Source: Moesziomyces globuligerus (taxonomy: Eukaryota > Basidiomycota > Ustilaginomycetes > Ustilaginales > Ustilaginaceae). From it: a stretch of DNA of 64,000 nucleotides. The DNA lies in the NCBI GenBank assembly GCA_030849465.1, contig JARVLF010000015.1:1736001-1800000 (forward strand), given 5' to 3'. A program made the translations under genes and the position numbers. The notes under the pieces were generated by a model. It saw only the letters and a program-made list of their open reading frames with translations, was not told where the DNA came from and made no database searches. Below, one piece after another: positions 29,962-41,300 of the stretch; positions within the stretch are counted from its first letter, which is position 1, and every line of letters begins with the position of its first letter.

Positions 29962-30187
29962 TCGCACAGAACCTAGCAATGCACAATTTCATCGTCCCGC
30001 AACATCCGCTCCCTTTCCGCTCGGTTTCCCTCATCGGCACAGCGTTGATCTTGGATCAAGTGGGATAGCGACGGAATGCAGATGCGTGAGACGGGGAAAG
30101 CCGCTGCGAGAAGCAACGCCGAGTGTGGGAGGGTCTATTCTCTATCTGATGATGCCCAGTGCGGACTGCAAGTGAGCATGAGCTCAT

Positions 30188-32558
30188 CTAGTCGGCTTCA
30201 TCTGGGGCTTGAACCAGCGGTGCGTATCCCATCTTGGCCGCTCTTCGGGCCTGGGCAGCGACGGTCTTGTGCGCGCCGTCGTGTGGCTGCCACTCCAACT
30301 CTGCATAGCGCGGGTACAGCAGCTGGGTCGTGACATCACCCCACCTTTTAAGCTGATCGAGACGATACCTGCTGGTGGCGTTGCTTTGGCCATCGTACCT
30401 GTTGAGGAGCTCGACCATGAGCGCGCGCATAAAGTCGACAAAGACCACGTCGACCACCTCTTCATCCGCCTCTGGCAGCGGCTCTGGGTTCGAAGCCACG
30501 TACTCTGGCTGGTTCGGATGAAACGGCAGTGGCGAATGCACCGTATCGTCGCCCTCGCCCGCACACTGGTCCACCGTTCGATAGCCGAGCGACGGCTTGT
30601 CGAGCGAGTCGTACTTGTTGAAAAACTTGAGCAGCGCTTCGTCCTCCTCGGCCTCGATCTGCTCGACGCTCTTGACCGTCGCATTGGCCAGGCCCTCTTC
30701 GCCCACGCCCCGGTGCAGATCCGCCTGCTCCGCCTGCAGGAACTTGAACCACTGCGACTTTTGCCAGCGCACAAAGATGTCTTGGACAAATCCGCTGCCG
30801 TAGCGCAGCTGCGCATCGCCGTCCGAATACTGCGTGCCGCCCTGCGTCACCTCGACCACCGCGCCCTTCTTGAAGGTCAACAGGCCGTGCAGCAGGTGCT
30901 TGGCCACGCCCCACGGCACGTCGGGCATGTAGAGGAACTGGTCCTTGAACGGCGAGACAATGTACTGGTCGTTGCGCGTAAACGGGCCCGAAAACACGTC
31001 GAAGCGCTGCGAGCCGCTGTTGATCAGCACCAGACTCTTCCGATCGCGCCGCGTCCTTTCCGCCGGGCGCACCACCTTGGGCAGCACCTCGTCCGCCAGC
31101 AAGCTGAGCAGGCTCGAGCTGTCGCCGTACGGCACGCGGTCGAGGTAGTAGTCCTGGGGCACGACGCCGTGCAGCCGCGAAAGCCCCCAGGCCTCGGCGA
31201 TGGCGTCCATGATGAAGCGGATGAAGCTGCCCTTCTTGGTGGCGAGCTCGCGCGGATGCTTGAGCCCGAGATGGTGCGCAAAGTTGCGCGGATTCGCATC
31301 AATGTAGCGGCGGCTGAACTTGACCTTGCCGCGGTTGCCGGCGCGCTTGCGCTTCTGGAGCTCCCTGATGCCCATGAAGCCGATCGTCTCCATGTAGCGA
31401 CCGCTCTCGAGCGCCATGGTCTGGCTGTCGAGCATGCGGCAGTCGCGCACGTGCGTGTGCCCGCCAAAGATGGCAATCGGCGTGTCGGGGAAGCGCGAGC
31501 GGATCTTGGCATGCACGGCGTCCCAGCCCGGATCGCCCGAGACGGGCATGTGGCCGAGGACGACAAAGACATCCACGCCCCACTTCTCCGCCCGATCGAG
31601 GCTGTGTTTGAACCAGTCCTCCTCGATCATGTCTTGCGGCGGCTGCACCTGGATGCCGGGCGCCGCGAGCTTAAAGTCGAACAGAATGCCATACGACATG
31701 ATCTTGAGCCCCTGGACGGGCGTGACGTGCGTATGGAAGAGCGAGCCGATATGCGTCCAGCTGACGTTGGCGGCCTCGGGGCTGGGGAGGGCGATCTTGA
31801 CGTTGCTGGTCATGTACCTGCCGCCCCAGTGCGGCACAAAATTCTGGTAGACGTCCTTGGCGACCGTGTCTGATACGAGGAATGGAAAGACAAAGGGCAC
31901 AGATTCAGTATCGATGGCCACCATCGGGAGCCATGGGTTAGCGGGTCTTGGACCCACAGTTATACAGTTCGTGATTGCCGATTGTCAAGAGGTCGTAGTC
32001 GACCATGGTGAAGATCTGGTTGCTGACGTGGCCGTCGACAGCCTCTTTGCCACCTGGCTCGTCCTTGTTGTACGGCGGGAATCCGTCTGCGAGGCCGTTG
32101 CCGTCGTGGAGGTCGCCGGTGTCGATGAGGAGGAGGTCTCGGCCCTGAGCGTGCGCCTTTGTGCGCATCTTTGAGGCGAAAGCGGCCCAGTCGCCCCAGT
32201 CGGCAGAGTAGGACGGCTCGGGCGGCGACGATTTGCGGTGTCCGCCTATCCATCCGTGCGAGTCGGTGGTGTGCAGCGCCATGAGATCGGAGGACCAGTC
32301 GAGCTCTCGGAGCTTATCGTCGGATCTGGGCATGCGTCCGCGCTCGCGGCTCCAGCGCTGGAAGCCCTCGACCTCGGCGCGGTAGCTCGCCAACGAGTCG
32401 GCGTCAGAGTCGACATGATGATTGAAGCTGAGCTTGCTCGATAATGGCTCTGGCGGATTTGCCAGCGTGGCCGAGATCGCGCCGAGCGCTACGAGAACGG
32501 CACCCAGCAGGCGAGACGCGGACCAGAGAGAGGCAGGGGTCGGCGACCGGCGCACCAT
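30188..32558 (-). CDS. Secreted/vacuolar 5'-nucleotidase-like metallophosphoesterase (two exons)
   Basis: 760 residues; calcineurin-like phosphoesterase expected in the secretory pathway, vacuole or outside the cell. Exons on the minus strand: 32558-31958 and 31869-30188, with an 88-nt GTGGGT...ATCAG intron. Splicing turns the first exon's GNHELYN into GNHELYNYTVAKDVY, continuing smoothly into FVPHWGGRYMTSNVK. The N-terminus is a signal peptide (ASRLLGAVLVALGAISATLA). The five dimetal motifs are all present: TTDSHGW, IDTGDLHDG, TIGNHE, VVLGHMP and IFGGHTHVRD. The C-terminal part corresponds to the nucleotidase C-terminal domain. It resembles the fungal family that includes yeast YHR202W, for which AMP hydrolysis in the vacuole has been proposed; I am less sure of the substrate. 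Convergent with the GST gene. Confidence 0.9.
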
Positions 32559-33254
32559 CGCGGCTGTGTCCGCGAATCACTGCGCCTCGAAGTGAACGAG
32601 AACGTGGCCGAAGGGCTTATCGTGCGTATGCGTCGCTGAGGATGTGGCCACTGAGCCGCTGCCGCACTTTCCGCCTCGCCGTCGCATCACTCAGGGCGAC
32701 ATGGCTTGGAGCGCACGCAGCACAGGGAGACAGCGATTTCAGGTGCAGAGCTCAAGAACGACGGGATTGTGGTGGTGCGCAGTTGGCTAGCATCGGTGGC
32801 TCCGATGTGAGGTGGTGGCCATGTTGGGGCAAGCTCCGACGGCATTGTCACTCAGCCATTTCTGCACTCGACCATGCGTGCAGGCGCCTCCACGTGCGAT
32901 GCGGATTGCGCGCTGACCAGCCGCCGACAATTTTCCCCAAAAGGCCGTGATGAGGTGGAGGGCAGCTGCACCTCCTCGGCTTCCGTGCATGCAGGCCCCC
33001 CTGCCGACCATGGCCATCGGCACGGCTCCGACACAGCTGTGGCTTCCAACGTGGATCAAAGCATGCGCAGCCTCAGTCAGGGTAGCAATCGTATTAGCAT
33101 GCGAAGCGAGTGGTACACGAGGAGGTATCATACAGGGCGTGGGGATCGATATGTGAGAATGAGACTTGTTCGAGGAATTTGCCTCGGGGTGCCGAGGAAA
33201 GGCGGATGAAAGGAAACCCGGATGCGACGGAAGATATCGAAGCTTTGCATGCTT
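32559..33254. other. Intergenic: metallophosphoesterase upstream region and SDE2 3' region
   Basis: 696 bases between same-strand (minus) genes. No gene, RNA or repeat that I can support. Confidence 0.5.
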
Positions 33255-34094
33255 CTACGAGGAAGCGGCGACGGAGGCACCCGAGGCGGCGTTTGTGGGC
33301 GTGCTGGTCGAGGCCGAAGAAGAGGACGGCTTGGCAGCTGTCTTGCTGAGCTTCTTCTTCTTCTTCATCATGGCCGAGGCGACGGCAGAGCGGACATTTT
33401 CTACGATCTCGCGGCTCTGCTCGATGTACTGCGAATCCTCGATGCGCTCCTTGCGCTTGGTGCCAGCCACCGCGCTGCCTGTCGTGGTGCGGCTCGTTCC
33501 GGCTGTCGCCGCTCGACGGCTCGGGCCCGCCTCGGGGCTCACGCTGCGTCCGTCAAAGTCCTCGCCCGCGTCCGCCATCCTGTCTGCGGCTTCAGCCAGG
33601 TCCTTCTCGCTGCGAGGCGCCCGTCCGAGCATCTTTTCGAGCTTGGCGTACTTCTTCTTCTGCGCCTCGTCCATCTGCCGCTTGCGCTCCGACTCGCCTT
33701 CCAGGTACTCGGCGAGCTTCTTGGCCTCCTTCATCACCCCGAGACGGCGGCCGTTGAGGTCGCGGCACGAGTCGTTGTTTGTGTTGCGTGAGCCGGCCGA
33801 CATCTTGCCGCCCTGCGATCGCAGCATCGATCCGAATCCACCCTTGCCACCGGGCAGCAGCGTCCTCACCTGCAGCATCACCGGGAATCCATCCCCGCCC
33901 GAAGCCAGGCCGCACAGCCTCGCCGAGGAAGAGAGTCGGTGTCCATGGTGGGTGACTGTGAATGAGGTCGCCGAGTCGTTGCAGAGCGCCTCCTCGAAGC
34001 CTTGCAGGACGTCGTGTGCGGTGGCGTGTCCAGGCAGAGTGAGGCTGAGATGCCTCGGGAAAGGCTCGAAAGATTCTACCAGAACTGAGATCAT
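33255..34094 (-). CDS. SDE2: SDE2, ubiquitin-fold splicing and genome-maintenance factor
   Basis: 279 residues. Sde2 is made as an N-terminal ubiquitin-like fold that deubiquitinating enzymes cut off, releasing a C-terminal part that joins the spliceosome; in animals it also acts at replication forks. The ubiquitin-like part is residues 1-83 (MISVLVESFE ... LTLPGHATAHDVLQGFEEAL). The invariant processing site reads LLPGG-KGGFGSML, so cleavage is predicted after G83. The Sde2 signature follows: LRSQGGKMSAGSRNTNNDSC, then RDLNGRRLGVMKEAKKL. The rest is charged, ending in a Lys cluster and a Ser/Ala tail. The ATG at 34094 is used because it starts the first beta strand; the frame stays open upstream with no family sequence. 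Head to head with the Artemis-like gene. Confidence 0.95.
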   Translation of the reverse strand: MISVLVESFEPFPRHLSLTLPGHATAHDVLQGFEEALCNDSATSFTVTHHGHRLSSSARLCGLASGGDGFPVMLQVRTLLPGGKGGFGSMLRSQGGKMSAGSRNTNNDSCRDLNGRRLGVMKEAKKLAEYLEGESERKRQMDEAQKKKYAKLEKMLGRAPRSEKDLAEAADRMADAGEDFDGRSVSPEAGPSRRAATAGTSRTTTGSAVAGTKRKERIEDSQYIEQSREIVENVRSAVASAMMKKKKKLSKTAAKPSSSSASTSTPTNAASGASVAASS

Positions 34095-34572
34095 GGTGGA
34101 TGATGAGCCCAAGAGCTTCGCGAGTTTGCTGAGCGCAAGCAAAGCGAGAGTGATAGGTGAAAGGGTGAAGGCGCAAAGGAAGGCAGCGGTGATGAAGAGA
34201 CGGGTGATGGAAGTTGGAGATAAAGCAGCAAGGCGAGGCGAGCTCAGCCCGAATTCCGTCGATTTTTGCGAGCGAAGAAATGTTAGACGCAGCTCAGCCC
34301 AGCGGTGCAGACAAAAGCCGATGCAGGGTCCGCTCGACCAACAAGCATCAGCGAGCCACGAGCCAAGTCTGTGTTTGCTCACCCACGCGTGCCTGCAGAA
34401 AGCCTATCAGCCCATCGCTGCACGCTCAACTCACACTTCGGGCTTGTTCATTCCATTCCATCACACTCCTCGATGTTCGGCTTGGCGTTGCACGGTCGCG
34501 CTCGTGCCTCGAACCCTTGGTCATGACCCGCATCCTCCCCACCCTCGCAGCTACCTTCTCGGCCAAGGAGCA
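34095..34572. promoter_or_regulatory. Divergent SDE2/Artemis-like promoter region
   Basis: 478 bases between two start codons of head-to-head genes whose products both act in genome maintenance. Both promoters must lie here. No specific site claimed. Confidence 0.6.
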
Positions 34573-37500
34573 ATGACCAACTCGCACGGATACGTGCTCG
34601 AGTATCCGCGCATTCGTGTTGACCACTTTGACCAGGCTCCCATACCGCTTCCACCGTCCCTGCTCGCCCATCGCCGCTCCCTCACCGCTCCTGGGCCCGC
34701 ATGCTCAAACCAAGACAGCGACAGCCTGCCATTCGAAGCGGGTCAGACGCATTTCGACAAGCCTCTGCTCTATCTGCTGACCCATATCCACACGGATCAT
34801 CTCAAAGGCCTCGACAGACCCGGCATCACCGCACCCATCTACTGCAGTGCGGCCACCAAGCAGCTGCTGCTACGATACGAGCGTCAAAAGACCAGGATCG
34901 ACAAGGACCGTGATGCGCAGGCCGGCAGCAACGTCGGCGTCATCCGCCCCTACGCCCACCTCCGCGTCACTACCGATCACGCCGCAGCCAGGTCCAAGCT
35001 CTCTGGCTTTCAGACCACCACTCACGATCTTCTCCACCCATTGCCGTATAATGTGCCCACCAAGGTCCCCTACACGCCCACCACCACCGTCATGCTTACC
35101 CTCATCGAGAGCAACCACATGTTCGGTGGCACCATGTTCCTCATCCAGGGTGCTCACGGTGCAGTCCTGCATACCGGCGATATGCGGGCAGAGCAGTGGT
35201 GGTGCGAGGCTCTCACTCGCAATCCCTTCCTCTCGCCCTATCTCTTCTGGAGCACGCAGAACACCGATCCGGGCGCCGACGAACGCACTGGTGCGAATCA
35301 TTGGGCAGATCAAATCGAGTCGTTCGACAGCTCTGCCACCTCTTCCCGAGCCAACGAGAGCTTCTCGCAGTCTCAATCCGACTCACAGTCCGGTGCTGGC
35401 TCACAGCGTCTTGCTGGTGAAACATCAGGCCCAAGACGAGCGACGCGTGGAGTGCGTCGATCAGCATTGCGGCTACGCAATATCTACCTCGACACGGAGC
35501 TGCTCCTGTGCAATCAACACGTGCCGACCAAGCAGCTGGCGTGTCTGGACATGGTCGCGCTCATGCGCATGTACCCTTCCGACACGCACTTCTTCCTCAA
35601 TTGCTGGACGTGGGGCTACGAGGACATGCTCGTCGTCACTGCAAAGGCGTTCGGGTGCAAGATCCATGTCGACCGCTTCAAGTACATCATGTACAAGGCG
35701 GCTCGTACCGAGGCGCCCTTTCTTGCCGACATCGTCACACAGGACGCCACCAAGACGCGCTTTCACGCCTGCGAAAAGCGCGACGTCTGCGCCACTGTTC
35801 AGGCGCTCGCCTCGCGCTACTCGAACGACACCGATGTGGCCCTATCGAGAGAAGTGCGGGCCGCGCACTCGCAGATGGACAGCAGCAGTCCGGATGCGCG
35901 CCAGCGCTGGGGTCCTGTGCGTCGGCAGCCTGCGCCGCTGCTCGTCTACGTCAATCCGGGCCAGGTCGAAGCTGAGCGGTGGCAGAGCATGTTGCAGGAT
36001 ACCAAGCAGCGTCTGCGGGCTGCGCAGAGGAATGAGACTGCATGGCCCGAGGCGCTCGTCGTGCCGATAGAGCGTCACTCGACGCTACCTGAGCTGCAGA
36101 ACTTTGTCAGCCTCTTCCGGCCCGAGACGGTCTCGCCCAACACGATCCTCGACCCCAAAGGCGGACTCGATTACTACCTCCTCCACCATCTCTTTGGCCA
36201 TGTTCTTGGTGGGGCGGACGACCGCAAGCAGCTCGCCGACCAGGGCTTGCTCATGCTCGGCGACAAGACATGGAGCTTCTACGAAGCGCAGCTCGCACGG
36301 GCTAGAGAGGAAGCGCTTGCACAGCGCGACTCGGGTGCTGGCTCGACGGAAGCCGTCCGTGCCGCGAGCGCCAGCCTCAGGACAGATGGACACGCCGAGA
36401 GTATCAGCGAGAGCCTCGATGCGAACCAGCTCGAAAGGCTGTCGAGGCTCAGGGGCATCAGCTTCAAAGGGCTCATGATGCAGAACATGGCCGGAAATCT
36501 GGCGGCCATGCTCGAGATCGAACGTTGGCGCAAAGCGGCGGGCATCCAGGAAGCTTCGTCCGAGCTGGAAAGTGCGCGACCCGAGTCCTCGGCTGACATG
36601 CTCGATCGGAGCGACGCCAGTCTGTCCAGCGTCGGTTACGATGCCGATCATAGCCAGCTTGCCGAGACCCAGTTTGCTCTACCGAGCATGTCAGTGAGTC
36701 GCCAGCGTCCGGCAGCGGAAGCAGGGAACCAGGGTCGAGGTTCAGCTCCGCGAGCGGCTCCAGTTTCCAGCGAGCCGAGCCGACGGGTGCGGAGATTGGG
36801 CACACGCGCTAGCACCTCCCCGACTGCCGCTCCTATCGAAGTCGACTCTGGCAGACCCAAAGATGCAGCCGCGGTGACAGTGGCTTCAGGCGCAGCGGAG
36901 GTGATGGCGCAGTCGGAGGCGTCGCAGAGCTCGGTCGGCGAGGCCGTGACCGAGCTGACGGAAGACCTGGCGAGTCGGTATCTCAACGTGCTCATCCACC
37001 ACTTTGGCGTGCCATTCGACAGGACCAAGCCTACGCACGCAACGCACGTCCAGCTGTGGCTTTCCGTGCGCAGCAAGCTTCCCGCCGATGCGCAGAAGGT
37101 CGAGGAGCACTGGTTCCACGAGACTGGCACCCTGCCGCCGCTGTGGAGTCCGTCCGCCGCTATTCAGCCCTCGCCTGCTCAGCCATCGAATGCGATCGCA
37201 GCGGAGACTCAGATCCATGGTGCAGCTGGCGGGGATTCGGGCTACGCGGTCAGAGAGGTGCTGGCATCGTTCGTCGATATGTTCAGCACTGCGTCTAGTG
37301 ATTCGGCGGCTGGCGTTGGGGTCGATACGCGTGGCGACGGGACGATCGCACTGCATCTGGTTTTGCGGCTGTTTGCGCAGCTGGGCTTCCACGGCGTGCT
37401 GGGTGTGGCGGGCGAATCGTCGCATCGCCACACGCAGCCGCACAGCCACGGAAGCTGTGCCGCCGAGCCCAGTTCTCAGCCCTGGGCGCCGATCGCAGCG

Positions 37501-38271
37501 CCGCTGACCCGCCTCGTTCAGCAGCTGGGTCGGATTCTCGAGGCCGTCCCCACGCTCGTTCGTGGGCAGACGCAGGAAGATGCGGAAGGCTATTTGGCTG
37601 GACTGCAGGTCGCGGGGGTGGTGTTGTCCTACCGACCCCTGAATGTCATCGTACCGGATTCGGCGCTGCAGGCGCTGCTGGAGTGCATCGTCACGACGGT
37701 CGAAGCGGCGCCCCGAGATCTCAACCTCCTCACACCCGCTGCCAAGAAGATCGTCGCGCTCGCCGGAGCCATTCTGCGTGCCGAGGAGCTGGACGAAGCA
37801 GTTCTTGCAGCGCACGAACACAGACTGCTGCAGCTGGCGAGAGATCCAGATGGAACCCTGCGCAGGCTCGATGGGCTGCTGGACTCCCAGTCGACGTCGG
37901 CGTCGGCTGCGAGGGAGCCGGTATCCGAGACACATGGTTCGAGCATGCTGGTGAGATCACCCAAAATAGCTGCGCCTGAAGTGGGCAAGGAGTTGGGGAA
38001 GGTGGGGATGGGTGGGAGGGAGTCGATAGTTGACGAGACGTCCGAGGATCCTATCGAGTCTAGCCCGTCGAATCTGCAGCTGGAGCACGTGGGTGATGAA
38101 TCCGCGACGCAGGAGGAGGACTCGACGCAGTCCGAGTCAGCTCTCTCCGCCCCGCGCACGTTGCCGCCTCGCCACATCGACCGCACCACTTCGCTTCCCA
38201 GCCTCCATCTCCCGCGCACCACTCGCAAACGCAAAGCGACCCTCGACGCACCCCTCCGCTATCGACGCTGA
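34573..38271 (+). CDS. Artemis/SNM1-type beta-CASP DNA nuclease with long C-terminal extension
   Basis: 1232-residue metallo-beta-lactamase nuclease predicted to process DNA ends or crosslinks. The zinc/metal motif LTHIHTDHLKGL gives H71, H73, D75 and H76. Next are ESNHMFGGTMFL (H182) and VLHTGDMRAE (D203). The beta-CASP part has IYLDTELLL (D307, motif A), the segment FFLNCWTWGYEDML with KIHVDRFKY (motif B region), and VPIERHSTLPELQNFVSLF (H502, motif C region) followed by RPETVSPNTI, closely paralleling Artemis and Pso2. The catalytic core ends near residue 560. The remaining about 670 residues are Ser/Gln-rich and partly helical, without a recognised domain. The frame stays open far upstream antisense to SDE2; the ATG at 34573 is the one that precedes family sequence (GYVLEYPRIRVDHFD). 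Convergent with LTN1, 48 bases apart. Confidence 0.9.
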   Translation: MTNSHGYVLEYPRIRVDHFDQAPIPLPPSLLAHRRSLTAPGPACSNQDSDSLPFEAGQTHFDKPLLYLLTHIHTDHLKGLDRPGITAPIYCSAATKQLLLRYERQKTRIDKDRDAQAGSNVGVIRPYAHLRVTTDHAAARSKLSGFQTTTHDLLHPLPYNVPTKVPYTPTTTVMLTLIESNHMFGGTMFLIQGAHGAVLHTGDMRAEQWWCEALTRNPFLSPYLFWSTQNTDPGADERTGANHWADQIESFDSSATSSRANESFSQSQSDSQSGAGSQRLAGETSGPRRATRGVRRSALRLRNIYLDTELLLCNQHVPTKQLACLDMVALMRMYPSDTHFFLNCWTWGYEDMLVVTAKAFGCKIHVDRFKYIMYKAARTEAPFLADIVTQDATKTRFHACEKRDVCATVQALASRYSNDTDVALSREVRAAHSQMDSSSPDARQRWGPVRRQPAPLLVYVNPGQVEAERWQSMLQDTKQRLRAAQRNETAWPEALVVPIERHSTLPELQNFVSLFRPETVSPNTILDPKGGLDYYLLHHLFGHVLGGADDRKQLADQGLLMLGDKTWSFYEAQLARAREEALAQRDSGAGSTEAVRAASASLRTDGHAESISESLDANQLERLSRLRGISFKGLMMQNMAGNLAAMLEIERWRKAAGIQEASSELESARPESSADMLDRSDASLSSVGYDADHSQLAETQFALPSMSVSRQRPAAEAGNQGRGSAPRAAPVSSEPSRRVRRLGTRASTSPTAAPIEVDSGRPKDAAAVTVASGAAEVMAQSEASQSSVGEAVTELTEDLASRYLNVLIHHFGVPFDRTKPTHATHVQLWLSVRSKLPADAQKVEEHWFHETGTLPPLWSPSAAIQPSPAQPSNAIAAETQIHGAAGGDSGYAVREVLASFVDMFSTASSDSAAGVGVDTRGDGTIALHLVLRLFAQLGFHGVLGVAGESSHRHTQPHSHGSCAAEPSSQPWAPIAAPLTRLVQQLGRILEAVPTLVRGQTQEDAEGYLAGLQVAGVVLSYRPLNVIVPDSALQALLECIVTTVEAAPRDLNLLTPAAKKIVALAGAILRAEELDEAVLAAHEHRLLQLARDPDGTLRRLDGLLDSQSTSASAAREPVSETHGSSMLVRSPKIAAPEVGKELGKVGMGGRESIVDETSEDPIESSPSNLQLEHVGDESATQEEDSTQSESALSAPRTLPPRHIDRTTSLPSLHLPRTTRKRKATLDAPLRYRR

Positions 38272-38319
38272 GTAGAACTTCTGACTTCCTTTCATGATTG
38301 CGTGCGAACTGTGTGTGCT

Positions 38320-41300
38320 CTAAAGAATGGATCGGCAGAGCGGGCATGTGCTGGCGCCCGAGGTCGAGATCCACTTGAAGAGGCAGCCTGCGTGGAACTT
38401 GTTCTTGCACGTCTTGCACGGCTTGGTCGGCAGACTCCTGTCCATAGGCGAGATGATCGAGTAGCAGATGGCGCATTCGTCGAGACCCTGGAACTGCACC
38501 TCGGCGTTGCGCTTGAAGAGACTCAGCGCATCAAAGATCAGTCCGTTCTGACCCGTGATCAGCTGCCCGACGGCCAGCAACCACGATCGCCACTTGGCCT
38601 CGGTGATGCCGACGCGCTGGATATCGCGAATCTCAACACCGTGCAGTGGGAAGTCTGCTGGGATCTTGACGCCGATCTCCATCGGATGCTCGTCGACGAC
38701 GTAGGTCGCAATGACTTCGTTGGTCGAGAGGATCTTGATGCTCATCGCCTCGTCCTGCAGCTTGGCCAGCGCATCCGGCTGGCGCAGATGCGAGAGCTCG
38801 CGCTTCGCAATCACCGGCGAACAGTGACGCGTCGTGAAGCCAGAGATCGCCATCGAGTGCTGACGGTCTTTGATCGCCACCCACCAGCTGCGGACGGTGG
38901 TGGGAACGTGGATCAGCGCACGCAGGTAGACGTGCGCCGCGAGCACCTGCAGCACCGTCAGAGACGACTCGGCATCCATCTCGTCCAGGAACACCTCCTC
39001 CAACACAAAGCGACTCGGGTCAAACGGTCGTCGACTCTCATCCGCCAAGCCCACCAATGCAAATACCGTCGGCAACAGCGACTCAGGCAGCAGCTGTCGC
39101 GCCTCGAGCTCGCCCAGGAACGTCGACTTGACCGACAGTGAGGCGCCCTCAAAGTGCTCCAGTACGGCGATCCACGAGAGGAAGTAGCCAAATGCCGTCC
39201 GCCTCGCCGCCTCCTCCTCGACGAGCAGGTTCAGCTGGGCGCTCAGGCTGTCGCTGACATTCGCCACCAGCGCCTCGGGCAGCCTGAGCCGCTTCTGTCC
39301 CTCCTCCGTCGCCAGCGCCTCTCGATCTACTGCGCTCTCGACCACGAGCTCCTTGACATGCTCCCGGATCGCTGCAGTCAGCAGACGGAAGCTGAGCACC
39401 TGCACCTCGTGCGAGGCGCTCACCATCAGCTTGCACAGCGGCGCCGCGGTCTCGTGCAGCTTGAACGGCGCCTCGGACGTCTCGCGGATGAGCTCCACCA
39501 CCAGGTCGATGCACGCCTGCTTGGGCGCCGACATCGTAGGCTGCTCGGCCAGCGATAGGAAGAGCTCGCGCACAAGCTCGACGCACCCGCCGCTGCGCTC
39601 CTTCCAGTACTCGCGCAGGTTCGTATTGCGCGTCGCCAGGTCCCGCATTGTCTCGAGCAGCTGCAGCGTGTGGAACAGCTGCGCCACCGTCTCGTCCTGA
39701 TCCAGCGTGCAGAACTCCAAGTTGGTCTCCAGCACATCAAACACAAAGTCGAGATGGCTGCCCTGCACATCCTGCACCACGGGGAGCAGATGGACGAACA
39801 ACTCGGCGAGACGCGTGGACGCCTCCTCGGCAGGCTCCTCTTCAGCGTCCTCGGACGTGTACCCCTTCTGAAGGTCCTTCAGCAGGAAGATCGCTCGCTG
39901 CTGCGGGATGATCGAGAGGTCTGAGTCCACGGGCGGCGCCAGCGCCACCAGCGCTCGCAGAGATTGCAGCATGCGCTCCTGCGCCGGCGTCGGGCCCAAG
40001 CCCGACAGTTTCGCCGCTGCCCCATTGCGAAGGCGGTCGTAGCCGGGAGACGAGCCGGCAATCGGCTTTGCGGCGTAGAAGATCGCTGCGGACATTGCAG
40101 GCACGCGGTCTTGGACGGCATCTCCCAGCTTCAGCCAGCGGTCTGCGCCAGCTTCGGTGACTGTGCCAAAGCTAAAGACAGCGTTGAGCAGGCGGTGGAA
40201 GATGCGGGCCAGGTAGGAGCTCGGCGCTTGCAGTCCGTAGGCCGTTTGCCACAACTTCGACAGCACGTAGCCGATCCCGTCTTCGTCGGCGTCGATAAAT
40301 GTGGATCGTTGCAGCGAAGCGACCATGTCATTGTGCCAATTCTCGGTCACAGTGTCGCTCAGCGATGAGACCAAAGCGGTGACGACGGTGACTGCGCTCT
40401 GAAGCCACGCGCGGTGCGCTGCGGATGCGGCGGTCGAATCGAGCGCATGCTTCGAAGCACCGGGCATCAGCAAGTCGTCTTCGATGAGCACCGACAACAT
40501 CACGACGAGCGGCAGCAGGTCGAGGTGGCGTCGAGCATTAGCACGATCTCTTTCAATGATCAGAAGTGCTGCAAAGCACACTCGGGCAAAGATGCCCAAG
40601 CCTTGCTGGTCGAAGAGACGATCGAATGTGGTACTGCTCGTATCCTCAGCCGCCCCTTGCGGTACCAAAGGGTCGAAAACAAGGAGTGCCGGGTGCGAGC
40701 GTTGCTTGCTTGCCTTGACCATCATCTCAGCGAGCTCCTTGGGCTCTGGCAGTACGGCCGTGTTGAAGTCTGCTGCCGAGACGATGCGTACGACCGGGAC
40801 CTGAATATCGAGCAGATGCTCCTGCAGGCTGCCCAGCGCTTCTTTGCGCATATCCTCCTGGACCTGCAGCGGAGCAGTTTGAGTGATTTGCTGGTGCAGG
40901 TCTCGTGCCTTGCGCCACACGCCGGCGAAGGCTCGTTCTTTGTCCGTCCAAGCCTCTTCGAACATGTCACCTCCATCTTTGCTGGCGGTGTGGAGAGCGA
41001 ACAGATCCGAGAGTGCTGCAATGACCCCTTTCGAGGAGGCGCTCGAGAATAGAAGCCCAGCGACCTCCTCCTTCGGTTGCGCTTGGGACCACGCATCGAG
41101 GCAGTCGAGCAGGTCCTCGACGACGACAGCCGCCTTTCGTTGACGGACGTGGACGTCCGAGTTTGGCTGAGCTCGCTCCAAAAGGGTCGACCTCAGCTGC
41201 TCGATTGTCGACGTGACAACAGACAGCATAGACTTGCTCGAGCCGCGGTCGACGAAGGGATCCGGCTTGGCAAGGATCGCTGCTACCACCTTCTTGAGGC

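Noticed and set aside
33166..34572. Upstream extension of the Artemis-like frame to 1701 codons
   Set aside because: This part runs antisense through SDE2, which is clearly real. The nuclease family sequence starts just after the ATG at 34573.
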